Shown: positions 37,227-48,819 of the stretch, one piece after another
How positions within the stretch are numbered: position 1 is the first letter of the stretch
How the letters are laid out: every line of letters begins with the position of its first letter
From: Enterococcus mundtii
Lineage (GTDB): Bacteria > Bacillota > Bacilli > Lactobacillales > Enterococcaceae
Length of the DNA: 64,000 bases
NCBI RefSeq assembly: GCF_002813755.1
Contig: NZ_CP018061.1
Location: 2,470,001-2,534,000, forward strand
Direction: 5' to 3'
Position numbers and translations under genes: made by a program
Notes under the pieces: model-generated
Database searches by the model: none
Seen by the model: only the letters and a program-made list of their open reading frames with translations
What the model was told of the DNA's origin: nothing

Positions 37227-37658
37227 TTATTTCATCAATAAGTTAGTCATTTTTTGGATCGCTGCGGAAATATCATCTGTCGCTTGGTCTTGTTTTGCTT
37301 CTGACGCATCAAATTGTTCAGCATCGATGCCTTTTTCTGGTTGGATGCTTTGAGTCATTTCTTCACAACCAGCTACATAATTTTTGTAGGCTTTTTCAAA
37401 GTTCTTATGGATACCCATTACTTTGGCTGGTGGACGCAACGTACTGATTTTCTTTAGCATATTACGATATTTTTCAGTACCTTGATCAAATAACTCAACC
37501 GTCTCAACAAGCTCGGCTTGCGTTAGTTCAGCTGTTTTCTTTTGATCGATTGCTTCTCTGATTTTTTCATATTTTGGGTGCATCGTTTCGCCGATTGCTT
37601 CTGTTTCTTTCACGATTTTATCGACTGTCTGCACGTAATAACCGAGATTCGGTAACAT
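37227..37658 (-). CDS. Hypothetical helical protein (143 residues)
   Basis: Not recognised. Soluble, nearly all helix, highly charged, with no signal peptide and no membrane segment. The middle part KYRNMLKKISTLRPPAKVMG and the following helix KNFEKAYKNYVAGCEEMTQS suggest a four-helix bundle, possibly a stress or cell-envelope associated protein. Single-gene unit. Confidence 0.75.
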   Translation of the reverse strand: MLPNLGYYVQTVDKIVKETEAIGETMHPKYEKIREAIDQKKTAELTQAELVETVELFDQGTEKYRNMLKKISTLRPPAKVMGIHKNFEKAYKNYVAGCEEMTQSIQPEKGIDAEQFDASEAKQDQATDDISAAIQKMTNLLMK

Positions 37659-37753
37659 AGGTTTTCCTACTTTCTTCTTTTTCTTTCTCTATTTTACCTG
37701 TTTATTCTAGTAGAAAACAAGTCATTACATCAATAAAATGTTATTTTTATCGT

Positions 37754-39610
37754 TTATTTTTCATAAAATCCTGCATCTAAACTATATTGTTCTCCTGAAA
37801 CTAGATCATATTGGATCAAGCGATACGCCTCGTATACTTCCTCTTGCGCCTGATTCAACTGTGCTTCTTTTCCCCATTGGCCATTTTGAAAATACAGTTC
37901 TCGTTCAAACGCGGGAATAGCCGACTCCATTTCAAGCAGTAATTGATAAAAACCAGTGGTCTTTTGATTCGTTTGTTCTAAAAGATTCGCTGCAAAATAA
38001 AAAGGGCTAGTGACAGCATCATTGGTTTCACGTTTCTCTAACTCACCTGCTGTATCGAACATGAGAAACTCTGTCTGATGTAAGGCTTGTTTCTCATTTT
38101 TATTTTTGATCTCGTCCGAATAGATCCCTGGTAAATGATCTCCCCAAAAAACGACTAGCGTTCTTCTTGGAGTATCTTTCAGCGCCTCAGTGAATGCTTT
38201 CAATGCTTGACTACTATAAGCAATATCTTGCAAATAATTGTTGAGTGTGTCTGTTCCAGTATCATCTTCTGTTGTAGCCGAAAAATCTAATTGCGAATAC
38301 TTGCCTGCATAAGGCATATGGGTCTGCATCGTGACCAGATGGACAAACTGAGGCGTTTCCTCATCTTTTAATAAGTCTAAAATTTCTTTATAGGCAGACT
38401 CATCTGAAATATATGGATTATTATCAATAGTATCGGTGTAAGTCATATTTCCCTCGCTGATAAACGTATCAAACCCTAGCGTCTGATAGACATCTTCACG
38501 TTTATACATCGATGTATTATAAGGATGGATCGCCGTTGTTCGATAGTTTTGTGCATTAAGCGTGGAAACAAGCGATGGTAATTGATCCAGCTTGGGAACG
38601 AGCATCGTATATGGTGTGGTCATTTGACCATTGAATAATGCCATGGATAGACCCGTTAAGGCTTCAAACTCAATATTTGCTGTTCCACCACCATAATTTT
38701 GCGAAAGCATTCGCCCACTATAGGTTTGATTTGCCACTTCACGATAATCCGCTAAGGGATCACCGGTCACCGTGACACCATTTAGATGACTTGGATCAGA
38801 AAAGCTTTCACTCATCACATAAATGATATTTGGCTGCTCATCGCTTGCCGTTTGATTTTTTTCGTCTGCGATTGCTTGATATTTTTCAGTGATTTCATTG
38901 ATTTTTTCTTTTGAATAACCTTCTGGTCGTTCCATCGGTTCAACTTTTAGATTGTACAAAAAGCCACCAATGAATCCTGTATTATAATAATTCATTTTTT
39001 GACTATAAGGAATCCACAAAGCCGTTTGATTATAAGCTTTACGCAACAAATTATTGGGATTATTGAAGTTACTGAAATAGCCCATCATTGCAACGGTCAT
39101 GACTAAAGTCAAGATACGATAGATTTGGAATGTTCGATCTTTTTTGAAACTACGGACAATTGCCCAGACCACTCCACCAAAGGCAAGTGCCGCTATTAGC
39201 ATCAACCCAATAAAAATCGGTGTTCCGGTCATGTCTTTGAGTAAATTGAACTCTGTGATCATCTTTAAGTCATCTGGATAGATGGGTTCTTGACGATAGC
39301 TCATTTTCAAGTAATTTGCAAAACCTAATATACCGATACTTACGAGATAAAAAAGCAGACCAAATAAGTAAGAACCCGCGAAAGCGACCATAAATAAGAA
39401 GACAGTAAGTAATACGAAACAAGCAAGTAAAAATTTTTCTGTGTGCCATGAAAAAGCAAATTTCAAGGCTAAATCAACTGAAAGATTATTCTGGCACCAT
39501 TGTAAATACAAATTGCTTATAAGTATCACTAAGACTGTTACTACCCCCAGAGTAGTGATTCGTAAAATTTTTTGTTGTTTGGTTGAAAGCTTATCTAAAT
39601 GTTTGTTCAA
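37754..39610 (-). CDS. LTA synthase-family membrane phosphoglycerol transferase/sulfatase
   Basis: 618 residues: five membrane segments in the first 210, then an extracellular sulfatase-fold domain. Metal and catalytic positions of the LtaS group are visible: IYVMSESFSDPSHL, GGTANIEFEALTG (threonine nucleophile region) and VVFWGDHLPGIY. Enzymes of this group move glycerol-phosphate or related groups onto wall or membrane polymers. The N-terminal region YRQEPIYPDDLKMITEFNLL is closer to general LTA-synthase-family proteins than to core LtaS, so the target may be a glycolipid or glycan. Single gene. Confidence 0.85.
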   Translation of the reverse strand: MNKHLDKLSTKQQKILRITTLGVVTVLVILISNLYLQWCQNNLSVDLALKFAFSWHTEKFLLACFVLLTVFLFMVAFAGSYLFGLLFYLVSIGILGFANYLKMSYRQEPIYPDDLKMITEFNLLKDMTGTPIFIGLMLIAALAFGGVVWAIVRSFKKDRTFQIYRILTLVMTVAMMGYFSNFNNPNNLLRKAYNQTALWIPYSQKMNYYNTGFIGGFLYNLKVEPMERPEGYSKEKINEITEKYQAIADEKNQTASDEQPNIIYVMSESFSDPSHLNGVTVTGDPLADYREVANQTYSGRMLSQNYGGGTANIEFEALTGLSMALFNGQMTTPYTMLVPKLDQLPSLVSTLNAQNYRTTAIHPYNTSMYKREDVYQTLGFDTFISEGNMTYTDTIDNNPYISDESAYKEILDLLKDEETPQFVHLVTMQTHMPYAGKYSQLDFSATTEDDTGTDTLNNYLQDIAYSSQALKAFTEALKDTPRRTLVVFWGDHLPGIYSDEIKNKNEKQALHQTEFLMFDTAGELEKRETNDAVTSPFYFAANLLEQTNQKTTGFYQLLLEMESAIPAFERELYFQNGQWGKEAQLNQAQEEVYEAYRLIQYDLVSGEQYSLDAGFYEK

Positions 39611-39781
39611 GAGAGCGCTCCTTCACTTTTTCTAAACTACTTTAACGCCTATTTTATTCTAGTCGCTTCACAAATGAAAGTAAAGTTCAAAAAACAAGTA
39701 GTCTGAACGACCAATTTTATAAAAAAATAAATAGAAAACAAAAGGAATGAAACTGTGTCTTAGTCTCTCCAACTCGCAAAG

Positions 39782-39837
39782 AATAAGCGGTAATAGCCAC
39801 AATTTTGAACAACAAATTGTGGCTATTACCGCTTATT
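39782..39837. terminator. Long perfect hairpin terminator after the arabinan operon
   Basis: AATAAGCGGTAATAGCCACA and its exact complement (24-bp arms, 8-base loop) lie 40 bp past the GH43 stop. The outer part matches the hairpin at 61084-61137. The rest of the 39611-39875 gap holds no gene. Confidence 0.85.
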
Positions 39838-39875
39838 TCTTGAAGGGCTTTATGTCACTTTGATTGAAATGATGC

Positions 39876-40841
39876 TCAAATATCAGCCGAATACGCAACT
39901 GGTTCACCAAAAACTGGGAACCCCTCTGTGTCCCACGAAAATACTTGTGCGTTGGCATGACGATTGGGATTGTTCAGAGGATCGATTCCTTCATTTTTTT
40001 CTGGTCGTGCATGGTAAACTAATACATCTTCTTTGCCATCTTCTGAGCGAGTAAAGGAGTTATGTCCCGGTCCAAACTGCTTATTTTTCTCCGAAGAGAC
40101 AAAGACAGGTTCAGGATTTTTATGCCAAGAATAACCGTCAAGTAGATCCGCTGACTCTTCTGCCCACAGCAAACCCATCGCATAATTTTCATCAGTGGCA
40201 CTCCCTGAGTAAGTGATGAATATTTTCCCATTACGAACCAGTACGGCTGGTCCTTCATTGACTGCAAATCCTTGCTTTTCCCAAGGAAATTCTGGGATGG
40301 CTAATAATAGTTGTTTCCCGGTCAGTGTCCAAGGATTTGCCATTTCTGATAAATAGAGATTGGAGTTCCCCGGAATGCGTGGGTCTAATTGCGCCCAAAC
40401 ATAATACAACTTTCCTTGATGTGTAAAAGTCGTGCCGTCTAAACTAAACGTATCTGTAGCCGTGTTGATTTGCCCTTTTTCTTCCCACTCAGTATTCATT
40501 GGATCAATTGACGTGTTTTCAAGAACGAACATCCGATGGTGATGATCACGATCACGAATCTCTGCATGATCACTGGCTGCAAAATAGATATACCACTTTC
40601 CTTGGATATAATGGATTTCTGGTGCCCAGATCAACTGACTCATGGGTCCAGTTTTAGGTGCATGCCAAACCAGTAACGTTTCTGCATGCTTCAAGCCATC
40701 GATCGTTTTCGCACGTCTTAATTCGATGGACTGATAACCAGGTAGAGAACCCGTAAAATAATAGTAGCCGTCCGTATGTTTGTAGATCCAAGGATCGGCT
40801 CGTTCAAGGACGATTGGATTAGCATAAGTTGTTTTTTTCAT
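39876..40841 (-). CDS. GH43-family arabinosidase/xylosidase
   Basis: 321 residues, five-bladed propeller. Catalytic carboxylates appear at the usual places: general base in VLERADPWIYKHTDGYYYFT, and acid in FAVNEGPAVLVRNGKIF. No signal peptide, so intracellular, acting on imported arabino-oligosaccharides. Its ATG overlaps the GH51 stop by 4 bp (ATGA). Last gene of the operon. Confidence 0.9.
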   Translation of the reverse strand: MKKTTYANPIVLERADPWIYKHTDGYYYFTGSLPGYQSIELRRAKTIDGLKHAETLLVWHAPKTGPMSQLIWAPEIHYIQGKWYIYFAASDHAEIRDRDHHHRMFVLENTSIDPMNTEWEEKGQINTATDTFSLDGTTFTHQGKLYYVWAQLDPRIPGNSNLYLSEMANPWTLTGKQLLLAIPEFPWEKQGFAVNEGPAVLVRNGKIFITYSGSATDENYAMGLLWAEESADLLDGYSWHKNPEPVFVSSEKNKQFGPGHNSFTRSEDGKEDVLVYHARPEKNEGIDPLNNPNRHANAQVFSWDTEGFPVFGEPVAYSADI

Positions 40842-42370
40842 AAAGGTTCCTCACATTTTTTTAGTCTGATGACATTCCAAGAATATGCTTCAAGCACCAT
40901 ATGGATCGTGTTCTTTTCATTTACATCGATTACATGCTCTATCGGTTGGATCGTATTCGGTGCGTCTTTCGTATTTTTATCAAGCAAATGATCACTTTTT
41001 ACGACTAGTTGGACTGCTTTAGTCTCTAGCTCAAAATCATGCGTTGTCGTAATGGACACTTTCTCTTCTGTGCGATTCACTAGAAACAGTACGATTTCTT
41101 GCTCATTTTCGACAACGACGCTATCAATGATCGGCACTTCTTTTCCAGTATCACAGTCATAAGTGGGACAAAACGTTTGTTGATCTAATACAGTGCCTTT
41201 CGCATATTTTGCCAGATGTTGCATCACATAATAGGTCGGATTTACCCATGCGATCCCATTTTTCTCTGTTAAGATAAGCGGGATGGTATTGACTAAAAGC
41301 GATTGGCAAGCAATTTTGACACGATCTGCATGCCGTAAAATCGCAAGACCCAATGTGCCGAACAGTAATGTATCTTCCATAGTGAACTGGCACCAATCGA
41401 TTGGTGACCCCTCTTGGAATTTTTGATAGGTTTGTTCTGGTTGGCTATGAACATTCCATTCATCAAAAGCTAAGTACATCGTCTTGTCACTGCGTAGATA
41501 GCCTTTCACATAGTCACACGTCGCAATGATTTCTTCGATTTGTCGATCAAACCGTTCCGCTTTAGCTAAGTAAGTTTTGGTATCTGCTCGCTCATTTTTT
41601 GGAGGTTTAGTCAAATCTTCTTCGTCATATTTATCGATGTAATTATGCAAAGCGATATAATCTACGTTTTCATATGCTTCTTCTAAGGCGATTCGGTCCC
41701 ATTCAGGATAAGACGCTAAGCGTGGCGTCGAACTACCGACTAAAATCGTTTCGATCGATTCATCGACTAATTTCATCGCCTTGGCAGATTCATTGGCTAA
41801 CCTGCCATACTCATAGGCACTTTTTGCGCCAATTTGCCAAGGACCGTCTAACTCATTTCCTAAGCACCAAAGTTTCACGTTAAAAGGTTGCTCTTGTCCG
41901 TTTTGTTTGCGTAACTCACTCCAAGAGGTTCCTTCAGGAAAATTACAATACTCTACTAGATTACGCGCATCATCGATTCCTTTTGTGCCTAGATTCACCG
42001 TCATGATTGGCTCCGCTTCTACCATGTCTAACCATTTGAAAAATTCATGTAGCCCGAATGTATTTGGTTCGATTCCTTGCCATGCAAGATCGATTTTTTT
42101 TGGACGCTCGGTGACTGGACCAATCGTATCTTGCCAGTCATATCCTGAAGTGAAATTCCCTCCAGGATAACGGATCACCCCTAAAGACAGTTCTTTTACA
42201 TAAGAAAGCACGTCCTGTCGAAAGCCATTCTTATCCGCGGTCGGATGTCCTGGTTCAAATATTCCGTTATACACGACACTTCCCATATGTTCAACAAAAG
42301 AACCGAAGAGTCGTGGACTGATAGCTCCTTTAGAAAATCCTTGACGTACCTTTAATTCAACTTTTTTCAT
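40838..42370 (-). CDS. abfA: Alpha-L-arabinofuranosidase, GH51 (first)
   Basis: 510 residues, intracellular GH51. Removes terminal arabinofuranose from oligosaccharides with retention. Acid/base glutamate in WCLGNELDGPWQ, nucleophile glutamate in [31 protein letters not shown] is also a family mark. A GTG two codons upstream is possible, but ATG at 42370 has AAAGGAG 7 bp before it and overlaps the YesL stop as ATGA. A second GH51 (46220-47725) begins the same operon. Confidence 0.93.
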   Translation of the reverse strand: MKKVELKVRQGFSKGAISPRLFGSFVEHMGSVVYNGIFEPGHPTADKNGFRQDVLSYVKELSLGVIRYPGGNFTSGYDWQDTIGPVTERPKKIDLAWQGIEPNTFGLHEFFKWLDMVEAEPIMTVNLGTKGIDDARNLVEYCNFPEGTSWSELRKQNGQEQPFNVKLWCLGNELDGPWQIGAKSAYEYGRLANESAKAMKLVDESIETILVGSSTPRLASYPEWDRIALEEAYENVDYIALHNYIDKYDEEDLTKPPKNERADTKTYLAKAERFDRQIEEIIATCDYVKGYLRSDKTMYLAFDEWNVHSQPEQTYQKFQEGSPIDWCQFTMEDTLLFGTLGLAILRHADRVKIACQSLLVNTIPLILTEKNGIAWVNPTYYVMQHLAKYAKGTVLDQQTFCPTYDCDTGKEVPIIDSVVVENEQEIVLFLVNRTEEKVSITTTHDFELETKAVQLVVKSDHLLDKNTKDAPNTIQPIEHVIDVNEKNTIHMVLEAYSWNVIRLKKCEEPL

Positions 42371-42942
42371 TGCCACACTCCTTTCCTATTTATGTTTCCC
42401 ACTAAATGATTGATCAACCACCAAACCCCACCTGCTAATACAAAAATAATCGGTGGAAACATAAACACAAGCACAAGAAAAACTAATAATATGCCACAAC
42501 ATACAAGATTCTTCAAAAAGTTGGTCAACACCCACAACGTACTTTCTTGAAAAAGTTCCTTTCCGGAAAGAGCGTCATTTTGGGCAAGAGAACTACACCA
42601 AGAAAGTAAAAACATCGTAAAAACCAACATTGTTACATACCCACAAATCACTAACCAAATAGCAGATTCTTGCAAAATAAGATTCATCGCAAAATAACTG
42701 ATGATGGTCACGCCACTCATCACTAATTGAAGGAAAAACTTACGCTTAAAGCCCTGAAAAAAGGAATAGCAAACATGCCCTGATTCGCCATTCTTCCATT
42801 TATTCAACGCTGTAAAGACCCCTGTTGTGGCTGGTACTACTGTGACTAAAGGCAAAGAAACGACGACCCATAAAATCCCTAATAAGATATGATCGGAAAT
42901 TTGGATCAATTGACCATACCATTTTGTTTCGACTAATTTCAT
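42367..42942 (-). CDS. YesL-family (DUF624) membrane protein
   Basis: 191 residues with about five membrane segments. The start ETKWYGQLIQISDHILLGIL and PLVTVVPATTGVFTALNKW are typical of DUF624. YesL-like proteins are found beside ABC systems for pectin and arabinan oligosaccharides; their exact role is not known. It lies between the permease gene and GH51. Confidence 0.88.
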   Translation of the reverse strand: MKLVETKWYGQLIQISDHILLGILWVVVSLPLVTVVPATTGVFTALNKWKNGESGHVCYSFFQGFKRKFFLQLVMSGVTIISYFAMNLILQESAIWLVICGYVTMLVFTMFLLSWCSSLAQNDALSGKELFQESTLWVLTNFLKNLVCCGILLVFLVLVFMFPPIIFVLAGGVWWLINHLVGNINRKGVWQ

Positions 42943-42946
42943 CTTC

Positions 42947-43810
42947 TCACTCTTTCATGCCAGACATTGCAGTTCCTTGTACAAAGTATTTTTGAGCAAA
43001 AATATAAATGATCAACAATGGCAACATCGAAATAACTGTTCCTGCCATCACCGGTCCATAAAATGATATATTTTGTCCAGTGAATAAAGCTAATCCTGCA
43101 GGTAACGTCCGCATTTTCGAACTTGTTGTCAAAATCAGTGGATACAATAAATCATTCCAACTGTTCATCAACGTAAAGATTGCTAGTGATAGAAGTGTTG
43201 GCTTGCTCAAAGGCAACATGATCTTCAAGAAAATCTTGAACTCACCTAACCCGTCAATACGTGCGGCTTCTTCCAATGAATCTGGTAAAGTCACAAAAAA
43301 CGACCGCATCATAAATATCCCAAAAGCAGTAGTCATCCGAGGAATGATCAATCCGGCATACGTATCTAACATACCTAAAAAGTTTGCTTGGATGAACAGT
43401 GGGATCATGAAGACTTGAAATGGGATCATCATCGTTAACAAAACAAAGTAAAACAACACCGATTTCCCTTTGAAGCGCATCCGAGCAAAAGCATACCCTG
43501 CAAGAGAATCAAAGAAAACAGAAGTGATCACTGTCCCACCTGCAAAGATTACTGTGTTTTTGATGTAATCTAACAACGGAATAGTCGTCCAAACCTTGAT
43601 ATAATTCTCAAAGGTATATTCATCTGCAAAAATTCTCGGGGGAAAAGAAATAATGTCTTTTTCATATTTGAACGAGGAAATGATCAACCATAGAAAAGGA
43701 AAAGCGATAATCAATAATACGAGTAACATTCCGACGACACGTAACCATTTCTTTCCATCAAACTTTTTCCGACGATTCGTTGAAACTGCTGTATAACTTT
43801 CCGAAAGCAT
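42947..43810 (-). CDS. Carbohydrate ABC transporter permease, MalG type
   Basis: 287 residues, six membrane segments. The EAA loop EEAARIDGLGEFKIFLKIML contacts the ATPase. It pairs with the permease at 43825-44721 and the binding protein at 44935-46206. No ATPase gene is in the cluster; a shared MsmX/MsmK-type ATPase elsewhere is expected. Confidence 0.93.
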   Translation of the reverse strand: MLSESYTAVSTNRRKKFDGKKWLRVVGMLLVLLIIAFPFLWLIISSFKYEKDIISFPPRIFADEYTFENYIKVWTTIPLLDYIKNTVIFAGGTVITSVFFDSLAGYAFARMRFKGKSVLFYFVLLTMMIPFQVFMIPLFIQANFLGMLDTYAGLIIPRMTTAFGIFMMRSFFVTLPDSLEEAARIDGLGEFKIFLKIMLPLSKPTLLSLAIFTLMNSWNDLLYPLILTTSSKMRTLPAGLALFTGQNISFYGPVMAGTVISMLPLLIIYIFAQKYFVQGTAMSGMKE

Positions 43811-43824
43811 ATTATTACTCCCCC

Positions 43825-44721
43825 CTATTTCATTTGTTTTTCTTTTCTTGACATATATAAATTGGTCGAAATTGCCAGCACAGCTACAATGACAAACAGT
43901 ACTGAAGATAATGCGGAAGCATAGCCTAACTCATATGGAGCGGTGAAGCCGCGACTATAAATGTATTGGACAGCTGTTTCCGTTTTGAATTGTGGTCCGC
44001 CGTTCGTTGCCACATATACTTGGTCAAACACTTGCATGGAACCAATCAAGTTGGTCAAGATACAAAAACCAAGAGATGGGACGATCTGCGGTAACGTGAT
44101 ATTAAAGAATTGTTGACGATTGGTTGCTCCATCCATTTGCGCTGATTCGTAAAGCGAAGGGGAGATTCCTTGAATAGCAGTGATCAGGATCGTCATTGTG
44201 ACACCGAAATTTTTCCAAACCGTCATCAGCGCAACTGTTGGCATTGCTAATGTTGGATCACGGAAAAATTGTGGAATCGGCAAACCTACTTGTGAGAAAA
44301 GGTAAGGGATAGCCCCAACGTTTGGGTCAAGCAACATTGAAAAGATGATTGCAATGGATGTTAAGGAACAAATAACAGGGATATAAAAAGTTGAGCGACA
44401 AAAGCGATTGAAACGAGTATTCTTTGACAAGATCACCGCAGCTAATAAACCAACGATAATCTGTGTTGGTGTTTCAAGTAAGGTAAAATACAACGTATGG
44501 AAAAGTGAATTGACCGCACGTTCATCCCCAAAGATCCGCAAAAAGTTATCCATGCCTACGAACTCTCTTGAAGTAAAAAAGATGTTCAAATCAGTAAAAC
44601 TGATCGCAAATGTACCAATCAGTGGCACCACTGTGAATAACAGTAGAATCAAAAAGGATGGCACTAAAAACAAATAAGCCGCTCGATCCGGTCGGTTCCA
44701 GTATCTGGTGAATGCTTTCAT
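43825..44721 (-). CDS. Carbohydrate ABC transporter permease, MalF type
   Basis: 298 residues, six membrane segments, starting with RPDRAAYLFLVPSFLILLLF. The EAA loop is YESAQMDGATNRQQFFNITL. It is 14 bp upstream of the MalG-type gene. A 213-bp gap (44722-44934) without a gene separates it from the binding-protein gene and may hold an RNA-processing site or an internal promoter. Confidence 0.93.
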   Translation of the reverse strand: MKAFTRYWNRPDRAAYLFLVPSFLILLLFTVVPLIGTFAISFTDLNIFFTSREFVGMDNFLRIFGDERAVNSLFHTLYFTLLETPTQIIVGLLAAVILSKNTRFNRFCRSTFYIPVICSLTSIAIIFSMLLDPNVGAIPYLFSQVGLPIPQFFRDPTLAMPTVALMTVWKNFGVTMTILITAIQGISPSLYESAQMDGATNRQQFFNITLPQIVPSLGFCILTNLIGSMQVFDQVYVATNGGPQFKTETAVQYIYSRGFTAPYELGYASALSSVLFVIVAVLAISTNLYMSRKEKQMK

Positions 44722-44934
44722 TTCGTCTATTTCCCCTCTTTCTTATTCGATGGATTCCTTGATGAAAAGTTCAAGCGATAAAAAATCAGACCAAGAAAGG
44801 AAAGAAGTTTTTCTCGAAAAAGGAAAACGAAAGCGATAAATATGTTTTTGCAATTTATAGACTTTCGCCTTATCTTCTACGAGATTACTTCTGTTTCCTT
44901 TGTTGTTTTGATTTCATTGTGAACTGTTACTCGA

Positions 44935-46206
44935 TTATTCCTTCAATAGATCATTGATCTGATCATCTGCATCATTCATGAGTTGCTCTGGATCTTCACC
45001 AGCCAACAATTTTTCGATCAATGGATTGATGATATCATTATTGATTGCTGCGATTTTCGTGAATCCTGGTAGATAAGGTTCAGCATATTCCATTTGTTTG
45101 GATAGTTCCGATACGATAGGATCATTCTTCACTTCTTCATCTTCTGCAACTGATGATAAGTAGGCAGGGAAGCCATTTTCAATACTCCATTTTTTACCGA
45201 TTTCACTTGTGTTCCAGTATTTTAGGAATTCATAGATTGCCTCTTTTTTATCACTATCTGTACTTGCTGGGATGGCATAACCAACACCATCTAAAATCGC
45301 TGTTTTTTCACCGTCCGTACTTGCTTGCGGTAATGTCGTTACACCATAATCGATTTCGTTTGCTTTCAAGCCGTTATTCAACCACGGTCCGTTGATGATG
45401 ATCGATAATTGCCCAGCGTTCATCAAGTTATCCATCTCTGCTCCTGAAATCGATTCTGGTCCTGCTTTATCGACATGGATCATTTTTTGGATGGCTGTTA
45501 GTGTTTCAAGATTTTCTGGTGAAGCGAACTCAGATTTTGTATAATCATCGCTGACAAGTTTTCCTCCATTTGCCTTCATCCAGTTATAAAGTGGCGCAGT
45601 ACCATCTTTATTGAAGACAAAACCTGAGACATTTTTACTACTATCGGTCAGTTGCGGAGCCATCTCTGTTAATTCTGTCCAAGTAGTTGGTGGTGTTGTT
45701 TCATCCAAGCCAGCTTGTTTGAATAATTCTTTGTTCCAATACATATACATCCCTTGTACTTGCATCGGAATAAAATATTGCTGATCATCCACCATTCCTA
45801 GATCTACCGCAGTATCTTTGAAATCTCCTTTATCCACACCGTCATACTCCCAGAAATCATCTACAGGCTGCACAGCCCCATTCTCCACATATTGAGCAAA
45901 ATCAGCGTAGTTCAGTGCAACAAAATCTGGCGCTTTTTTTGAAGAAATAGCCGTTGGTAATTTTTCATTCAAATTAGCCCATGTCATCACATCCATCTCA
46001 ATCGTGATGTTTTTGTCATTATTCTTATTAAAATCATTGACGATTTCTTGTAAGATTTCCCCGTCAGAAGCTGTAAACCCATTCCAAAAAGAGAGTGTGA
46101 CTTCTCCGTCATTTTTACTTTGGGAAGAAGCACCACCGCCACAAGCACCTAATATTCCAGTCGCAGCCAACAACAATGAACCAATAATCAATTTTTTTCC
46201 TCGCAT
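44935..46206 (-). CDS. Extracellular sugar-binding lipoprotein of the arabinan ABC transporter
   Basis: 423 residues. Signal peptide with lipobox ILGAC (cysteine near 22), then a glycine/serine linker and a family 1 solute-binding fold (VTLSFWNGFTASDGEILQEI). The gene context of GH51, GH43 and YesL points to arabino-oligosaccharides. It starts 13 bp after the second GH51 gene. Confidence 0.92.
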   Translation of the reverse strand: MRGKKLIIGSLLLAATGILGACGGGASSQSKNDGEVTLSFWNGFTASDGEILQEIVNDFNKNNDKNITIEMDVMTWANLNEKLPTAISSKKAPDFVALNYADFAQYVENGAVQPVDDFWEYDGVDKGDFKDTAVDLGMVDDQQYFIPMQVQGMYMYWNKELFKQAGLDETTPPTTWTELTEMAPQLTDSSKNVSGFVFNKDGTAPLYNWMKANGGKLVSDDYTKSEFASPENLETLTAIQKMIHVDKAGPESISGAEMDNLMNAGQLSIIINGPWLNNGLKANEIDYGVTTLPQASTDGEKTAILDGVGYAIPASTDSDKKEAIYEFLKYWNTSEIGKKWSIENGFPAYLSSVAEDEEVKNDPIVSELSKQMEYAEPYLPGFTKIAAINNDIINPLIEKLLAGEDPEQLMNDADDQINDLLKE

Positions 46207-46219
46207 CTCTATCTCCTCC

Positions 46220-47737
<1,518 letters not shown>

Positions 47738-47766
47738 TTAATTTATACATGAATCATATCTTTCTT

Positions 47767-47780
47767 TGAAAGCGTTGTCA
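47767..47780. promoter_or_regulatory. Catabolite-responsive element (CRE)
   Basis: TGAAAGCGTTGTCA matches the CcpA consensus TGWAANCGNTNWCA at every fixed position. It lies between the arabinan operon start and its divergent regulator. Confidence 0.85.
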
Positions 47781-47820
47781 ATAATAATATTATTAAATAT
47801 AAAAATATTTTTACATTATA

Positions 47821-47889
47821 ATTAACATAAATATTAATTATATATATTAGTTTTATGATATTAACCTATAAATTAATATTTATGTTAAT
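47821..47889. promoter_or_regulatory. 19-bp perfect inverted repeat, candidate operator of the ArsR-type regulator
   Basis: ATTAACATAAATATTAATT (47821-47839) is the exact reverse complement of 47871-47889, with 31 bp between. It lies 39 bp upstream of the regulator start, in the divergent promoter region. AT-rich repeats of this kind are typical ArsR-family sites. Two arms about 50 bp apart on centre would fit two dimers and perhaps looping. Confidence 0.65.
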
Positions 47890-47928
47890 ATATAGTTAAA
47901 CAAAAACCTAAATAAGAGGTGAAAAATC

Positions 47929-48819
47929 ATGCAACTCCAAATCAATGAAGAATCATTACCTGTTTATGAAGCTTTAGCTAGTAAAACAAGGATAAAAATC
48001 ATCCAGTTACTTTCAAAAAACAAAATGAATATCAAAGAGCTTGCCCAAGCACTCGGTATCAGTAGTGCGATTACAACAATGCATGTAAAAAAACTTGAAG
48101 AAGCAAATATCATCAAATCTGAAAAAATAGGTCAAAAAAAAATTTCCAGCTTACGTGTCGATAAAATCAACATCACGTTTCCAGAAAAAATCTTCAATGC
48201 CTTTGATACGAAAGAAACATCGATCCCTATCGGTCATTATACCCGCTATTCAATCGAGCCGACATGCGGTCTGGCAACGATCCATGATTTTATCGGCAAA
48301 GTCGATGAACCACGTTACTTTGCCGATCCACGACGAATGGATGCACGGATTCTGTGGTTTACAAGCGGATTTGTTGAATATCAAACACCAAACTTCCTAA
48401 ACGAAGAAGATACTTTGGAAATGTTGGAATTGTCCGTTGAGCTGTCTTCCGAGTTTCCCTTTTCGAACGACAATTGGCCATCGGATATCACTTTCAGCCT
48501 AAACGGCGTGGAATTAGGTAACTGGACAAGCCCAGGAGATTTCGCAGACATTCGTGGAAAACATACCCCAGACTGGTACCCAGATAATCTAAATCAATAC
48601 GGACTATTGAAAACAATCCGTATCACTAAACATTTGACCAATATCAACGGCGAACCATTATCTGAAATCACGATCAATGACATCCCAAGAAACGAAGACG
48701 TCTGGACCTTCCGCATCGAAGTCAAAGAAGACGCCAAAAACGTCGGTGGCTGCACCCTATTCGGCAAAGGCTTCGGCAACTACGATCAAGATATCAAGAT
48801 GAAGGTGTATTATAGTTAA
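47929..48819 (+). CDS. ArsR-type HTH regulator with a large C-terminal domain, probably controls the arabinan operon
   Basis: 296 residues. The winged HTH occupies residues 8-80 (EALASKTRIKIIQLLSKNKM, IKELAQALGISSAITTMHVK). From about 100 there is a 190-residue beta-rich domain (FSLNGVELGNWTSPGDFADI, GKHTPDWYPDNLNQYGLL) that resembles a sugar-binding jelly-roll rather than a metal site. No cysteine pair of metal-sensing ArsR proteins is seen in the HTH. The gene is divergent from the GH51-led operon and preceded by the 19-bp inverted repeat and CRE. An arabinose or arabinan effector is inferred. Ribosome site AAGAGGTG. Confidence 0.85.
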   Translation: MQLQINEESLPVYEALASKTRIKIIQLLSKNKMNIKELAQALGISSAITTMHVKKLEEANIIKSEKIGQKKISSLRVDKINITFPEKIFNAFDTKETSIPIGHYTRYSIEPTCGLATIHDFIGKVDEPRYFADPRRMDARILWFTSGFVEYQTPNFLNEEDTLEMLELSVELSSEFPFSNDNWPSDITFSLNGVELGNWTSPGDFADIRGKHTPDWYPDNLNQYGLLKTIRITKHLTNINGEPLSEITINDIPRNEDVWTFRIEVKEDAKNVGGCTLFGKGFGNYDQDIKMKVYYS

